The notes beneath the pieces were generated by a model. It was not told where the DNA came from. It did no database searches and saw nothing but the letters and a program-made list of their open reading frames with translations. From the NCBI GenBank assembly GCA_046269235.1, contig JBJZOS010000003.1, positions 62,001 to 126,000 of the forward strand: a stretch of 64,000 nt of DNA. Direction: 5' to 3'. Numbering within the stretch: the stretch's first letter is position 1; each line of letters starts with the position of its first letter. Source of the stretch: Soonwooa sp032078105 (lineage in GTDB: Bacteria > Bacteroidota > Bacteroidia > Flavobacteriales > Weeksellaceae). Below, one piece after another: positions 18,028 through 27,364 of this stretch. Both the position numbers and the translations under genes were made by a program.

Positions 18028-18474
18028 TTATTTTATCCCAATAAAAATTTCGATGTCGGCATTGTTTGGATCTTGAGCTTTTTCGCCATAGACTTCATAA
18101 TCATGAAGATAAGTCCTGTTAAGTTCTTTATCTTTAGCCCAAATTTTGCCCCAAGTTTCGCCAACTGCTTTAAGAATTTCACCTTTTGCTAAAAACTTTT
18201 CAGATTTTTGTGCCCCAAATTCTCTTCCGATCAAGCCCTCAGGGATTTTATCTAAATTATCAACTTCACATCCTATAATTGTGGTATATTTTCCTTGGTA
18301 ATCGCTTTCGTAATCGGTGTAAACTGCATAAATATTATCAGATATCTTATTCGGAATCTTAGAAGCAATTTTTTCTCCAAAGAATTGTGCCCACAATTTC
18401 CCTAAGTCCTCGATAGCGACAGCATTTTCGTTAGAAGTTCGAGTTTCAATTCCGACAATTTTTAAAGATTTCAT
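18028..18474 (-). CDS. GyrI-like / AraC effector-binding domain protein
   Basis: A 148-residue stand-alone small-molecule-binding domain of the GyrI/SOUL-like superfamily (AraC_E_bind): KIVGIETRTSNENAVAIEDLG at the start, then ISDNIYAVYTDYESDYQGKY with TTIIGCEV, and a C-terminal DYEVYGEKAQDPNNADIEIFIGI, the classic ending. There is no DNA-binding domain. Such proteins bind or hydrolyse hydrophobic ligands or inhibit gyrase in a few studied cases. It lies 45 bases upstream of cobT on the same strand and might be co-transcribed, but a B12 role is only a neighbourhood inference. Confidence 0.8.
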   Translation of the reverse strand: MKSLKIVGIETRTSNENAVAIEDLGKLWAQFFGEKIASKIPNKISDNIYAVYTDYESDYQGKYTTIIGCEVDNLDKIPEGLIGREFGAQKSEKFLAKGEILKAVGETWGKIWAKDKELNRTYLHDYEVYGEKAQDPNNADIEIFIGIK

Positions 18475-19233
18475 AACAACGTAATATTTACAAATTTAAG
18501 CTTTATCAATTGCCTTTACCAAGCTTTTAATCATGGAATTTTTATATGTAGTAAGAAATAAATTACGACGGAATAATAATGTAGTATTCAAGGTTAAAAT
18601 TGAGGACACTACTATTTAACATAATATTATTTAATTAAATTAAAGCCATTCGATTGATATTAAAACATAAACAACTTAAACCAAATTAATTGTTCAGAAT
18701 CATTTGTAAACTTTAATTTAATACAACAGATTATTCAGAAATATATTTATTAAAAATGAAGTTTTAATTTCAGTATCTAAAATAACAATCATATAAAATC
18801 TGACTCACTTTATAATAAAAATCCTAAATTTCAATGAATATATTATAAGTGTATTCTAGAAGATTTTCATCATGTATAGTTTCTGGTTTTAAATCTTGTT
18901 TATCAATTTTTTCAGATTTCACAAACTTTCTTATAATTAACATTCGTAAACTAGTTAATACAATGCATATGTACCTACTCCGCATCACTCTACAATTTAG
19001 CCTATAATTCATATTATGTTAAATTGTGTTTGTTTCAAAACACGTTATCATATTATATATACTGTATTCCACTTTGTTTTATCACCTTTAACATTCATTT
19101 ATCCAGATATTGACTATCTTGATGCATCAGCAAACTGTATTTACTTAATCTAAAATTAATAAATAATTTTTCAGATTGCTAAGAAAAGCCTATTTTCGGG
19201 AAACAAATTTTTAACTAACCAAAACTACAAAAT
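18475..19233. other. 760-base AT-rich intergenic region, no supported gene
   Basis: A very AT-rich gap between the divergent GyrI-like and glutaryl-CoA dehydrogenase genes. A 62-codon minus-strand frame (18824-19012) reads like a basic peptide with a hydrophobic patch (ICIVLTSLRMLIIRKFVKSE) and an acidic tail, but matches no family I know and has no clear start signal. I do not call it. The final ~100 bases should hold the promoter of the dehydrogenase. Confidence 0.3.
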
Positions 19234-20412
19234 ATGTCATATTATCCACTTTCAAGCATTCCTGATTATTACATGATGGATGAGCTTTTAAGCGACGAAC
19301 ACAAACTTATTAGACAATCTGTTCGAGATTGGGTTGAAAGCTTTGTCATGCCACAAATTGACAAAGCAGCTCAAGAACATCGCGATATTCCTAACTTGAT
19401 GAAAGAATTAGGAAGCATCGGCGCTCTAGGTCCATACATTCCTGAAGAATATGGTGGTGCTGGATTGGATCAAATATCTTATGGACTTATCATGCAAGAG
19501 CTTGAACGTGGCGATTCTGCAGTACGTTCTGCAGCGTCTGTGCAATCTTCATTGGTTATGTTCCCAATTAATGAATTCGGTTCTGAAGAACAAAAAAGAA
19601 AATATCTTCCAAAGTTAGCTGCTGGTGATATGATCGGTAGTTTTGGATTGACCGAGCCTAACCACGGTTCTGATCCTGGCTCTATGGAAACTACCATTAA
19701 AGATATGGGTGACCATTTCTTGTTAAATGGTGCTAAAATGTGGATTACCAATGCACCACTTTGTGACATCGCAGTTGTTTGGGCAAAAAATGAAGCTGGC
19801 AAAGTACGTGGTATAATTGTAGAACGTGGTATGGAAGGCTTTACAACGCCAGAAACTACTGATAAATGGTCACTACGTGCATCAAAAACTGGTGAGTTGG
19901 TGTTTGATAATGTTAAGATTCCGAAGGAGAATCTTCTTCCAGGTGTTGAAGGTCTTAAAGGTCCTTTATCTTGCCTTAATTCAGCTCGTTATGGTATCTC
20001 GTGGGGTGTTATTGGTGCGGCAATCGACTGTTATTGTACAGCAGTACAATATGCTAAAGAGCGTAAACAATTCGGAAAACCAATCGCATCTTTCCAATTG
20101 CAACAAAAGAAATTGGCTGAGTATTTAACTGAAATCACAAAAGCGCAATTGCTTTGTTTACAGTTAGGAAAGCTTAAAAATGATCATAAGGCCTCTCCTG
20201 CTCAAATATCGATGGCCAAACGTAACAACGTAAGAATGGCAATTGATATTGCTAGAGAATCTCGTCAAATCCTCGGCGGAATGGGCATTATGGGCGAATT
20301 TCCGATGATGCGCCATGCCGCAAACCTAGAGTCTGTTATCACTTATGAAGGTACGCACGACATCCATTTACTAATTACTGGATTGGATATAACAGGGATT
20401 AATGCTTTTTAG
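19234..20412 (+). CDS. Acyl-CoA dehydrogenase, glutaryl-CoA dehydrogenase type
   Basis: A 392-residue FAD enzyme predicted to oxidise and decarboxylate glutaryl-CoA to crotonyl-CoA (lysine/tryptophan catabolism). It has the general ACAD features IGSFGLTEPNHGSDPGSM, GAKMWITNAP and ARYGISWGVIGAA. The segment VRSAASVQSSLVMFPI contains the Arg/Ser pair that in glutaryl-CoA dehydrogenases contacts the substrate's distal carboxylate. The catalytic base is Glu372 in TYEGTHDIH. The specificity call rests on those substrate residues. Monocistronic, followed by a strong terminator; no other glutarate-pathway gene is nearby. Confidence 0.9.
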   Translation: MSYYPLSSIPDYYMMDELLSDEHKLIRQSVRDWVESFVMPQIDKAAQEHRDIPNLMKELGSIGALGPYIPEEYGGAGLDQISYGLIMQELERGDSAVRSAASVQSSLVMFPINEFGSEEQKRKYLPKLAAGDMIGSFGLTEPNHGSDPGSMETTIKDMGDHFLLNGAKMWITNAPLCDIAVVWAKNEAGKVRGIIVERGMEGFTTPETTDKWSLRASKTGELVFDNVKIPKENLLPGVEGLKGPLSCLNSARYGISWGVIGAAIDCYCTAVQYAKERKQFGKPIASFQLQQKKLAEYLTEITKAQLLCLQLGKLKNDHKASPAQISMAKRNNVRMAIDIARESRQILGGMGIMGEFPMMRHAANLESVITYEGTHDIHLLITGLDITGINAF

Positions 20413-20451
20413 ATAGTTTTTTGACATTAAATCTCATCCGTTCTAAAATTA

Positions 20452-20487
20452 AAACCAGTATAATAACAAAAATTATACTGGTTTTTT
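20452..20487 (+). terminator. Intrinsic terminator of the acyl-CoA dehydrogenase gene
   Basis: 13-bp perfect stem AAACCAGTATAAT / ATTATACTGGTTT with a 7-base loop and a following T-run. Confidence 0.92.
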
Positions 20488-20710
20488 GTTACTTGTAAAT
20501 GGTGATTTTTTTAAGGATTTTTTATTCAAAAACCAATGCTTTTTCACGAATACTCAAATATAATAATTTAAAATTATTACTTTTATTTTGACAACTTTAC
20601 GGTAAATACATTTTTTTATTAAAACATTTCTTGATTATTTCTAAAAATATATAAGTACAAAAAGTTTTGATTTTATTTAACTTTAATAAAAACTAAAAAC
20701 TAACTTAATC

Positions 20711-21793
20711 ATGAAAAAAATCTACACAGTTCTACTGATGGCGTTATTGCAGTCTTCGGTAGGTGCACAGGTAACTTATACCTTTGCAGATTATGCAAAT
20801 GCTGGTGATCAAGCCGATTACTTCTTAGGAAATGTCTCTACCAGTTATAATTTTGATCTTTCTGGTCCTAATCATCAATGGAACTTCTCGAGTATTCAGC
20901 ATCAATCTAATAAATCCGTTAGTTATGTCGATCCCAACATTACTGGATATAAAAATTTATGGTGTCTTTCAGAAGGTTTTGTAACAGATTGCGACACCGA
21001 ATTTAACGATAATTACAGTACTGCAATACAACTTATTGAAGCACCATATACAGCTGGTCCCAATACGGTTCTCGAAAATGTTTACGCTCACTTTAATAAA
21101 ACTTCGACAGATTTTAAGCTCAAAATGATTGGGGTGAAAGGCGTTTCATTTGGTACCACTTTTAACATGGTTCTCAATTATCAACAACCCGATTTGATGT
21201 ATAAATTTCCTATGAACTATAATGATGCGTACACAGAAAATTTTTCATATAGCGGAAATGTACAACCACAAGGCTTCAATCTTCAGGTAAGCGGCGTTGG
21301 GACAAGAAGCAACACTGTTGATGGCTTCGGCGATCTTACTATTGCAGATCAAACTTTTAGCAACGTCCTAAGATTGAAAACGGTATCGGACCAAGTTTTA
21401 ACGACAACGCAAAATGGCATCAATCAACAACGCAACGTAAAACTAATTAATTATCAATGGTTTAGCCCAAACTTTAAATACCCGGTTCTAGATGTAACCG
21501 CCGTTGAAACTAATGCCGGTATATCGACTACCGAAATTCGTTACCTAGAAAATTCTTCAACTTTGGCCACTTCATCAACTAAAGTTAAAACAAATTTTAT
21601 ATATCCAAATCCATCTCAAGGAAATTTTAAAACAAATATTCCACAGAATGATATTAGAAGTATTGAGGTGTATAATCAAAATGGACAACTGGTTTCTAAA
21701 TCTTTGAATTTAACCCATTTAAATAAAGGAAACTACGTGATAAAAATTAAAACTTCAACCGAAACTTTCACTCAGAAAGTCATTAAAGAATAA
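20711..21793 (+). CDS. Secreted protein with type IX C-terminal sorting domain
   Basis: A 360-residue extracellular protein. A signal peptide (MKKIYTVLLMALLQSSVGAQ) is followed by a ~250-residue beta-rich region of no family I recognise (TYTFADYANAGDQADYFLG...). The C-terminal ~75 residues are a typical T9SS type A sorting domain: FIYPNPSQGNFKTNI, IRSIEVYNQNGQLV, LNKGNYVIKIKT, KVIKE. It should be exported by Sec, carried across the outer membrane by the type IX system and anchored or released. Monocistronic, with a hairpin just after the stop. Confidence 0.85.
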   Translation: MKKIYTVLLMALLQSSVGAQVTYTFADYANAGDQADYFLGNVSTSYNFDLSGPNHQWNFSSIQHQSNKSVSYVDPNITGYKNLWCLSEGFVTDCDTEFNDNYSTAIQLIEAPYTAGPNTVLENVYAHFNKTSTDFKLKMIGVKGVSFGTTFNMVLNYQQPDLMYKFPMNYNDAYTENFSYSGNVQPQGFNLQVSGVGTRSNTVDGFGDLTIADQTFSNVLRLKTVSDQVLTTTQNGINQQRNVKLINYQWFSPNFKYPVLDVTAVETNAGISTTEIRYLENSSTLATSSTKVKTNFIYPNPSQGNFKTNIPQNDIRSIEVYNQNGQLVSKSLNLTHLNKGNYVIKIKTSTETFTQKVIKE

Positions 21794-21799
21794 ATAAAA

Positions 21800-21834
21800 A
21801 CCTTCTTTTCGATTTTATCGAAAAGACGGTTTAA
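21800..21834. terminator. Bidirectional terminator
   Basis: AAACCTTCTTTTCGAT / ATCGAAAAGACGGTTT, a long stem with one mismatch, filling the gap between the convergent type IX cargo gene and the AddB-like gene. Confidence 0.75.
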
Positions 21835-21835
21835 T

Positions 21836-24538
21836 TTACCAACTCACTTGTTCCTTCTCTTCAAAAGGAACATTTGGATCTAGGATGAGATTGATTAATG
21901 AAGCGATTGCAAACTCGATTTCGGAGTCGTCAAAATCTACAACATCCAAAGCAGCAACGCCTTTGCTAACTTCTGCAAACGACCAAATTCCTGACATAAG
22001 CTGATATCTGTTGTAGTCTTCATCTTGCTGAAGGACATATTTGTAAATCGATAATTGTAAAGCTTGTTTATAATCTTCATTGTAGAACAAAGTTTCGAGT
22101 TGCTCTTTCCTATCTTTTTTAGAATTTGATTTTATCTGAAGCTTTTTGGTCTTCGCGGTTTTATAATCTATAATCCTGATAACGCCGTCCAGTCGGTCTA
22201 TCCTATCAACAAATCCGTTAAACATGACAGAGTCGGTTTTGTCCTCCTTAATGAAAAACTCCGCTTTAACATCCTTTTCGAGTTCTAAAATCTCTAAAGT
22301 TGATCCATTTTTCACCAAATCTTCATCGTGTTGAAGGATGCTTCTAATCACACGTTCCGCAATTTGACGATGCACATAGTTCATCCCTCGATCATAAAAT
22401 TCTTTTTGATGATTTAGCGTTTGGATGGCATGGATAATTGAAGCTTCTACCCTATCTTTTAACATTTTGAAATCCTCCAAAGTCAAGATTTTATTTTTTA
22501 AATCTTCATATAAATATTGAACGGCAAAATGCACAAGATTTCCGTAGTTACGCACCGAAAGCTCCTCTTCTATTTCATTAGTATCATAGACTTTAAGAAC
22601 GTATCGAAGATAAAAATCGATCGGATTATAAAGATAACTCGTAAGATGCGACGCCGACACAGATTTTTTCCATATTTGTAATTTAGCGAGTACAGATTCA
22701 GTTTTCTCGATGGTCATAAGTTCTTGAATAATCGGTTCTGACGCGTTGTCAACGACAATATGATTGATTTTGTGTTGACTTTCCATTTCGATTTGCGTGA
22801 TAAAGCGGCTCTTTTCGCCAGTGTTGACACCAGAACTTAATGCATTAAATAATAAATGTACATTCTTGGAATCTTGAATTAAACGATAAAAGTGGTAAGC
22901 ATAAATACTATCATTTTCAAGGAAAGTATTTAATCCAAAATTCTTACGAACATCGAATGGCAAATAAGTATTTTGAGTATTTCCTAAAGGTAATTTTCCT
23001 TCGTTAACAGAAAGCAAAATGATGTTTTCAAAATTGAGAAGTCGGCTTTCCAAAAGTCCCATAACTTGCAAACCTGCCAAAGGTTCTCCTTGGAAATCGA
23101 TCGATTCCGAATTGACCAATTGATTGATAAGCACCTCTAAAGTCTCTATTTTAATAGGGATCTTGTAAGGTTGAAGTTGATGTTTTAAGATTTTGAATGT
23201 CGTTTCAAAATGGCTGATATTCTCATAAAGAATGTCGTCATCTGTAATTCGGAATTTGAGATCGATGCAAAAATGAATCAAATCATCCAAATATTTAATA
23301 ACATCTTGCGGATATTTTAATAATGAAAAATAGCTCAATTTCCCTAACAATTCATCGAACATCTTAGCGGAAATATAGACAATGTTTTGGTTTTCGATAT
23401 TGCTAATAAATTGGTTGACAATATTTTGGTCGTCGTCAGAATTTGGAAGTTCTTGCAAAATCGGAAATACGTCGGCATAATAATATGAGCTCGACTTTTT
23501 CTCCAATTGTTTTTGAAGATAAAAGAGTTTTTTGATGGCATTACTAAACGACATATTCTTCAACGGAAATCCCATTGTAATATTGAGATTCGGGACCATT
23601 GTCAAGGCATCGAGGCTTGCTGGTAAAAGGTTTTCGTCTAATAGTACAACAGCGGTTTTAGAAATATCTTCACGTGCTATATTCGCAAAAATCTTAGGAA
23701 GGACTTTGTTCTGTACGACATTGCCGGAGACTTCGTACAGATTGATATTTTTCTCTTGTCGGAAGTCGTCTTCAATCCAGTTAAAACCACGATGATCATT
23801 GAATTCTTTCCACTTAAGATGCTCTCGCAAAAACTTGCCAGCTTCTTGTCGACTGTCGTCAATATAATAGCGATCGGCTTGGAAGTAACATATCGCTTTG
23901 TCCCAATGCAAAAGGTTTTTGACCAAACTTTCTTCTATCGGCGTAAACGCATTGAAACCGCAAAACACAAATTGCGAATTGGTATCTTTTGCGAAGTTTG
24001 CGATTTTGTCACGTGCTGCAACATGTATCATTCCGGAGGTTGCCCAGTTTTTAGCATTTAATTCTTGTTTAAGAAGCGGAAGAAATTCGTTCATTTTGCG
24101 CCAGAAATTAAGATTTCTTTTGCGGGCGTTATCTTCCTCACCAAGATCTTCGCCCCAGTTTTTGATACGCTCTTCATCCAACATCCATTGCAAAACCTTT
24201 TCGTCGTTATCCGTGAATTTCAGCATGTCGTCCCAATCTTTTTGCAAAGTTGGAAACCACTTCAAAAAACCTCCGAAGTCCTCAGAATTGTCTACTTTTT
24301 GATAAATTCGATAGGCGAATAAATGCAATGCAACACCTTGTACATGCTGCTTACCAGCCAAGTCTTGGATAAGATCTTCGATGGTCAAAAACTGAGGCAA
24401 CATCCCAGAATATCCGTTTTGCTTTAAGATTTTGGTAATAAAAACCAAAGGACGCTTGCCAGGAAGAACAATATTTATATTAGATAAATCTGAAAATTTT
24501 GATAATAAATCTTTAACAATTTTCTCAAGAAACTTCAT
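21836..24538 (-). CDS. AddB-like PD-(D/E)XK nuclease family protein
   Basis: A 900-residue protein resembling the helicase-like, nuclease-bearing subunit of AddAB recombination-repair complexes. The N-terminus (NIVLPGKRPLVFITKIL, PQFLTIEDLI) has the AddB pattern of an inactivated helicase fold. The middle holds LQVMGLLESRLLNFENIIL followed by SVNEGKLPLG. The C-terminal nuclease has GFVDRIDRLDGVIRIIDYKT with the PD-(D/E)XK Asp and DYK catalytic residues, then QLSIYKYVLQQ. The start is set at 24538 (MKFLEKIV), because the longer frame to 24559 would run through the preceding terminator hairpin. No AddA/UvrD-like partner is adjacent. Confidence 0.8.
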   Translation of the reverse strand: MKFLEKIVKDLLSKFSDLSNINIVLPGKRPLVFITKILKQNGYSGMLPQFLTIEDLIQDLAGKQHVQGVALHLFAYRIYQKVDNSEDFGGFLKWFPTLQKDWDDMLKFTDNDEKVLQWMLDEERIKNWGEDLGEEDNARKRNLNFWRKMNEFLPLLKQELNAKNWATSGMIHVAARDKIANFAKDTNSQFVFCGFNAFTPIEESLVKNLLHWDKAICYFQADRYYIDDSRQEAGKFLREHLKWKEFNDHRGFNWIEDDFRQEKNINLYEVSGNVVQNKVLPKIFANIAREDISKTAVVLLDENLLPASLDALTMVPNLNITMGFPLKNMSFSNAIKKLFYLQKQLEKKSSSYYYADVFPILQELPNSDDDQNIVNQFISNIENQNIVYISAKMFDELLGKLSYFSLLKYPQDVIKYLDDLIHFCIDLKFRITDDDILYENISHFETTFKILKHQLQPYKIPIKIETLEVLINQLVNSESIDFQGEPLAGLQVMGLLESRLLNFENIILLSVNEGKLPLGNTQNTYLPFDVRKNFGLNTFLENDSIYAYHFYRLIQDSKNVHLLFNALSSGVNTGEKSRFITQIEMESQHKINHIVVDNASEPIIQELMTIEKTESVLAKLQIWKKSVSASHLTSYLYNPIDFYLRYVLKVYDTNEIEEELSVRNYGNLVHFAVQYLYEDLKNKILTLEDFKMLKDRVEASIIHAIQTLNHQKEFYDRGMNYVHRQIAERVIRSILQHDEDLVKNGSTLEILELEKDVKAEFFIKEDKTDSVMFNGFVDRIDRLDGVIRIIDYKTAKTKKLQIKSNSKKDRKEQLETLFYNEDYKQALQLSIYKYVLQQDEDYNRYQLMSGIWSFAEVSKGVAALDVVDFDDSEIEFAIASLINLILDPNVPFEEKEQVSW

Positions 24539-24563
24539 AAAAAAAGACCTTAATAACAAGGTC
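24539..24563 (-). terminator. Terminator of the upstream lipoprotein gene
   Basis: GACCTT / AAGGTC hairpin (24546-24563) with seven T after it on the minus strand, ending one base before the AddB-like ATG. It separates the two units and decides the AddB-like start. Confidence 0.75.
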
Positions 24564-24591
24564 TCAATTTAGTTAAATTTTTATGTAAAAG

Positions 24592-25002
24592 CTACTCTAC
24601 AACGATTTGTTTTTCTAACCAAACATTGTTACCACTTGCATCTTTGCCTTGCCAGAATTTAAAATAGTAAGTTCCAGTTTTTTGAGGTTCAAAACGGATT
24701 ATGTTAAAGGCGTGATAAGTCCCCGATTGGCAAGTTTGGTTGTTTTTGTAGGCATAGTTAACGACCGTTCTTATGGAATCTTTTGGGATATAATCCATAC
24801 CATAAAAGCCTTCGCATTCTTTATTATAGGTTGAGAATACTTTTATCGGTTGCATATTAAACACAGCCATGGTATCGTTATCAATCTTAACGCTGTCAAT
24901 TTTTCGTTTTTCATAACTTTTTAGCTCGTAGGCATCGTTGGCACAAGACTGCAAAAAGATGATACCTAAGATAGCAATCCCAAATTTTGTAAAATTTTTC
25001 AT
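24592..25002 (-). CDS. Small lipoprotein of unknown function
   Basis: A 136-residue predicted lipoprotein: signal peptide with lipobox at FLQSC, mature end CANDAYELKSYEKRKIDSVK. The rest looks like a single beta-sandwich domain (FNMQPIKVFSTYN, TYYFKFWQGKDASGNNVW). I recognise no family. It begins 15 bases after the rsmG stop on the same strand, so the two are probably co-transcribed, and it is closed by its own terminator. Confidence 0.7.
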   Translation of the reverse strand: MKNFTKFGIAILGIIFLQSCANDAYELKSYEKRKIDSVKIDNDTMAVFNMQPIKVFSTYNKECEGFYGMDYIPKDSIRTVVNYAYKNNQTCQSGTYHAFNIIRFEPQKTGTYYFKFWQGKDASGNNVWLEKQIVVE

Positions 25003-25017
25003 AGCGATATTTTTAGG

Positions 25018-25647
25018 TTAAACATTTCCTTTAGAAATATACACAACTTTTTTGGTTTCGAAAAAATCTTCTTCATAGAAGTTTTTTAGTTGAAAAAGTT
25101 CGCATTTGATACCTGCTAATTCTTCGCCTAGATCACCACCTTTTAGATACAAAACCCCATTATGTTTTGTGTTAAATTGCTCCTTTTCAAACTTACCATG
25201 CAACCAACGAAGGAAGACTGGCATCTGCGTCACAGCGCGACTTACCACAAAATGAAATTTATCTTTTACTTTCTCTGCACGACCATGGATTGCTGTAACA
25301 TTGGTAAGTCCAATGCCCTGGGCAACAGCTTGTACAACCGTAATCTTTTTTCCGATACTATCAATTAACGTAAACTGACTTTCGGGAAATAAAATCGCTA
25401 ACGGAATTCCGGGAAAACCACCACCAGTACCAATGTCCAAAACTTTGGTTCCCGGTGCGAAGTCCATAACTTTTGCAATTCCTAAAGAATGCAGAATATG
25501 CTTCTCATAAAGACTTTCCATATCTTTTCGTGAGATCACATTGATCTTTTCGTTCCATTCTTTATAGAGATCTTCTAGTTTTGCAAATTGCTCTTTTTGT
25601 ATTTCCGTAATGTTCGGAAAGTATTTTAAAATAAGTTCTAAAGACAT
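25018..25647 (-). CDS. rsmG: 16S rRNA (guanine527-N7)-methyltransferase
   Basis: A 209-residue SAM-dependent methyltransferase (GidB) modifying G527 of 16S rRNA. Motifs seen: NVISRKDMESLYEKHILHSL, the SAM-binding glycine loop VLDIGTGGGFPGIPLAI, FTLIDSIGKKI and the HFVVSRAVTQMPVF segment. Usual length. First gene of a likely two-gene unit with the downstream small lipoprotein. Confidence 0.96.
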   Translation of the reverse strand: MSLELILKYFPNITEIQKEQFAKLEDLYKEWNEKINVISRKDMESLYEKHILHSLGIAKVMDFAPGTKVLDIGTGGGFPGIPLAILFPESQFTLIDSIGKKITVVQAVAQGIGLTNVTAIHGRAEKVKDKFHFVVSRAVTQMPVFLRWLHGKFEKEQFNTKHNGVLYLKGGDLGEELAGIKCELFQLKNFYEEDFFETKKVVYISKGNV

Positions 25648-25740
25648 ACTGCGAAATTAGGAAAAAGAAATAATAGTTTTAGGTCAAGTTTTAAAGCTTT
25701 TAAAAAAAAGATTGATCTAATCTCTATTTCTTTTAAATAC

Positions 25741-25748
25741 TATCTTTG
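25741..25748 (+). promoter_or_regulatory. -7 box (TATCTTTG) of the aminotransferase gene
   Basis: TATCTTTG matches TAnnTTTG, 20 bases before the ATG. A TTG at 25712-25714 is a possible -33 box, though the 26-base spacing is long. Confidence 0.5.
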
Positions 25749-25767
25749 TCTGATAATTAATTTTATC

Positions 25768-26958
25768 ATGGAAAAATATTCTGACCGTCTTAATAGATTA
25801 AGCTATTCTCAAACATTTGTAATGAGTAATAAAGTGCGAGAAATGAAAGCTAATGGTATAGATGTTATCAGTCTTACTCTTGGAGAACCCGATTTTGATG
25901 TTCCCGAAAAAATAAAACAAGCGGCTTTTGACGCTATTAATGACAACTACAGCCACTACTCGCCTGTTCCTGGATTTTTGGAATTAAGGCAAGCCGTCGC
26001 TAACAAATTAAAAAGAGATAATAATCTCGATTATAAACCAACACAAATTTGCGTTTCTAATGGGGCAAAACAATCGATAATGAATGTTTTGGCTTCTATT
26101 ATTAATGATGGTGATGAAGTAATTTTGCCAGCACCATATTGGGTTAGTTATGATGAAATGGTAAAAATGATGGGCGGCACATCTGTCTTTATTGAAACCA
26201 GCATCGACACCGAGTTTAAAATGACGGCGGAACAATTAGAACAAGCCATTACGCCAAAAACAAAAGCTATTCTGTACAGTTCGCCATGTAATCCCTCGGG
26301 AAGTTTTTATACTTACGATGAGCTAAAAGCCATTGCAGCTGTTGTTGCAAAATATCCGCAAATAACAATAATCTCAGACGAAATCTACGAATACATTAAT
26401 TATACAGGAAAACATACGTCCATTGCCGAATTTCCTGAAGTCTATGAGCAAACGGCAGTTATCAATGGGATGAGTAAAGCTTTTGCGATGACTGGCTGGA
26501 GAATCGGTTATTCGGCGTGTCCAGAATGGTTAGCGAAAGCTTGTGATAAAATCCAAGGTCAGATGACAAGTGGACCAAATACCGTGGCGCAACGCGCCTC
26601 AATCACTGCTTTGGAAATGCCAAAATCTGATCTCGACTATATGATCAACGCGTTCCACAAACGTCGTGATTTGGTGTACGATATTATGAAAGATATCAAC
26701 GGCTTCAAGTGTAATCTTCCGAAAAGTGCATTCTACTTCTTCCCAGACATTTCTTATTTCATTGGGAAAACCATTGAAGGAAGATTAATCAAAGATGCGG
26801 ACGATTTGGCAATGTCTCTCTTAGAGCATGCGCATGTTGGTTGTATTGGCGGAACATCGTTTGGAAATCCTAATTGTATCAGATTCTCGTATGCAACCTC
26901 CGAGGCTGACCTTATTGAAGCGATGCGTAGAATAAAGGCGTTTGTAAAGGATCTGTAA
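25768..26958 (+). CDS. PLP-dependent aminotransferase, aspartate aminotransferase type
   Basis: A 396-residue fold-type I class I aminotransferase. LTLGEPDFDVP near the N-terminus and VSNGAKQSIMNVLASI form the substrate and cofactor pockets. YSSPCNPSGSFY holds the conserved Asn, and the PLP-binding lysine is Lys237 in GMSKAFAMTGWRIGY. The conserved arginine that binds the substrate carboxylate is in CIRFSYATSE. It most resembles the subgroup Ib aspartate aminotransferases of Bacteroidota (aspartate + 2-oxoglutarate to oxaloacetate + glutamate), but other amino donors cannot be excluded. It stands alone. Confidence 0.92.
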   Translation: MEKYSDRLNRLSYSQTFVMSNKVREMKANGIDVISLTLGEPDFDVPEKIKQAAFDAINDNYSHYSPVPGFLELRQAVANKLKRDNNLDYKPTQICVSNGAKQSIMNVLASIINDGDEVILPAPYWVSYDEMVKMMGGTSVFIETSIDTEFKMTAEQLEQAITPKTKAILYSSPCNPSGSFYTYDELKAIAAVVAKYPQITIISDEIYEYINYTGKHTSIAEFPEVYEQTAVINGMSKAFAMTGWRIGYSACPEWLAKACDKIQGQMTSGPNTVAQRASITALEMPKSDLDYMINAFHKRRDLVYDIMKDINGFKCNLPKSAFYFFPDISYFIGKTIEGRLIKDADDLAMSLLEHAHVGCIGGTSFGNPNCIRFSYATSEADLIEAMRRIKAFVKDL

Positions 26959-27136
26959 TTAAAAATTATTAAAAGATTGAAAAAGTAAATTTGTAGGTTC
27001 AAAATTTTATAAAGATTCAATTTTACATATTTTTAATACGTAAAACCACCTAACAAATATCATAAAAAACCAATATTTATATGCTTGGTTTTCTTTTGTT
27101 TAAGTTGTAAATTTATATAGCAAAAAGATAATCAAA

Positions 27137-27230
27137 GCGCTCCGGATTGAACGGCTTGTTTAAGCTCTTTTTATAAGCTAGGGAAAAGCTTAGCATAAAA
27201 AAGCGAGTAGTGAAAGCCGGTAAAAGCGCC
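27137..27230 (+). ncRNA. Dispersed structured element, copy B
   Basis: Closing helix GCGC-T-CCGG (27137-27145) / CCGG-TAAAA-GCGC (27217-27229). The inner helix pairs 27164-27179 (GCTCTTTTTATAAGCT) with 27187-27204, which contains AGCTTA and ATAAAAAAGC. The bases differ from copies A and C while the pairing is kept. It sits between the aminotransferase and the peroxiredoxin, in the same orientation as both. The rest of this ~400-base gap is AT-rich and ends in the peroxiredoxin promoter. Confidence 0.55.
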
Positions 27231-27310
27231 CAAATAATTTAGAATAATTTCAAATTCGTCGTGATAGATTTTATAAATTGATTTTAGTTTTCTAATTCAC
27301 AAAATCTTAT

Positions 27311-27318
27311 TACATTTG
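27311..27318 (+). promoter_or_regulatory. -7 box (TACATTTG) of the peroxiredoxin gene
   Basis: TACATTTG matches TAnnTTTG about 46 bases before the ATG. The nearest upstream TTG (27278-27280) is too far away to be a standard -33 box, so only the -7 element is claimed. Confidence 0.45.
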
Positions 27319-27364
27319 TACTATAAAATTTGAAACAAGAGTTTAACTTTAAAAATATAAAATT

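Noticed and set aside
16893..18474. Cobalamin riboswitch before the cob genes
   Set aside because: Neither the short cobT leader nor the interval before the GyrI-like gene shows a B12-box-like conserved core.
18824..19012. 62-codon minus-strand frame as a gene or bacteriocin precursor
   Set aside because: No double-glycine leader, no start signal and no recognisable family; the region is extremely AT-rich, where such frames arise by chance.
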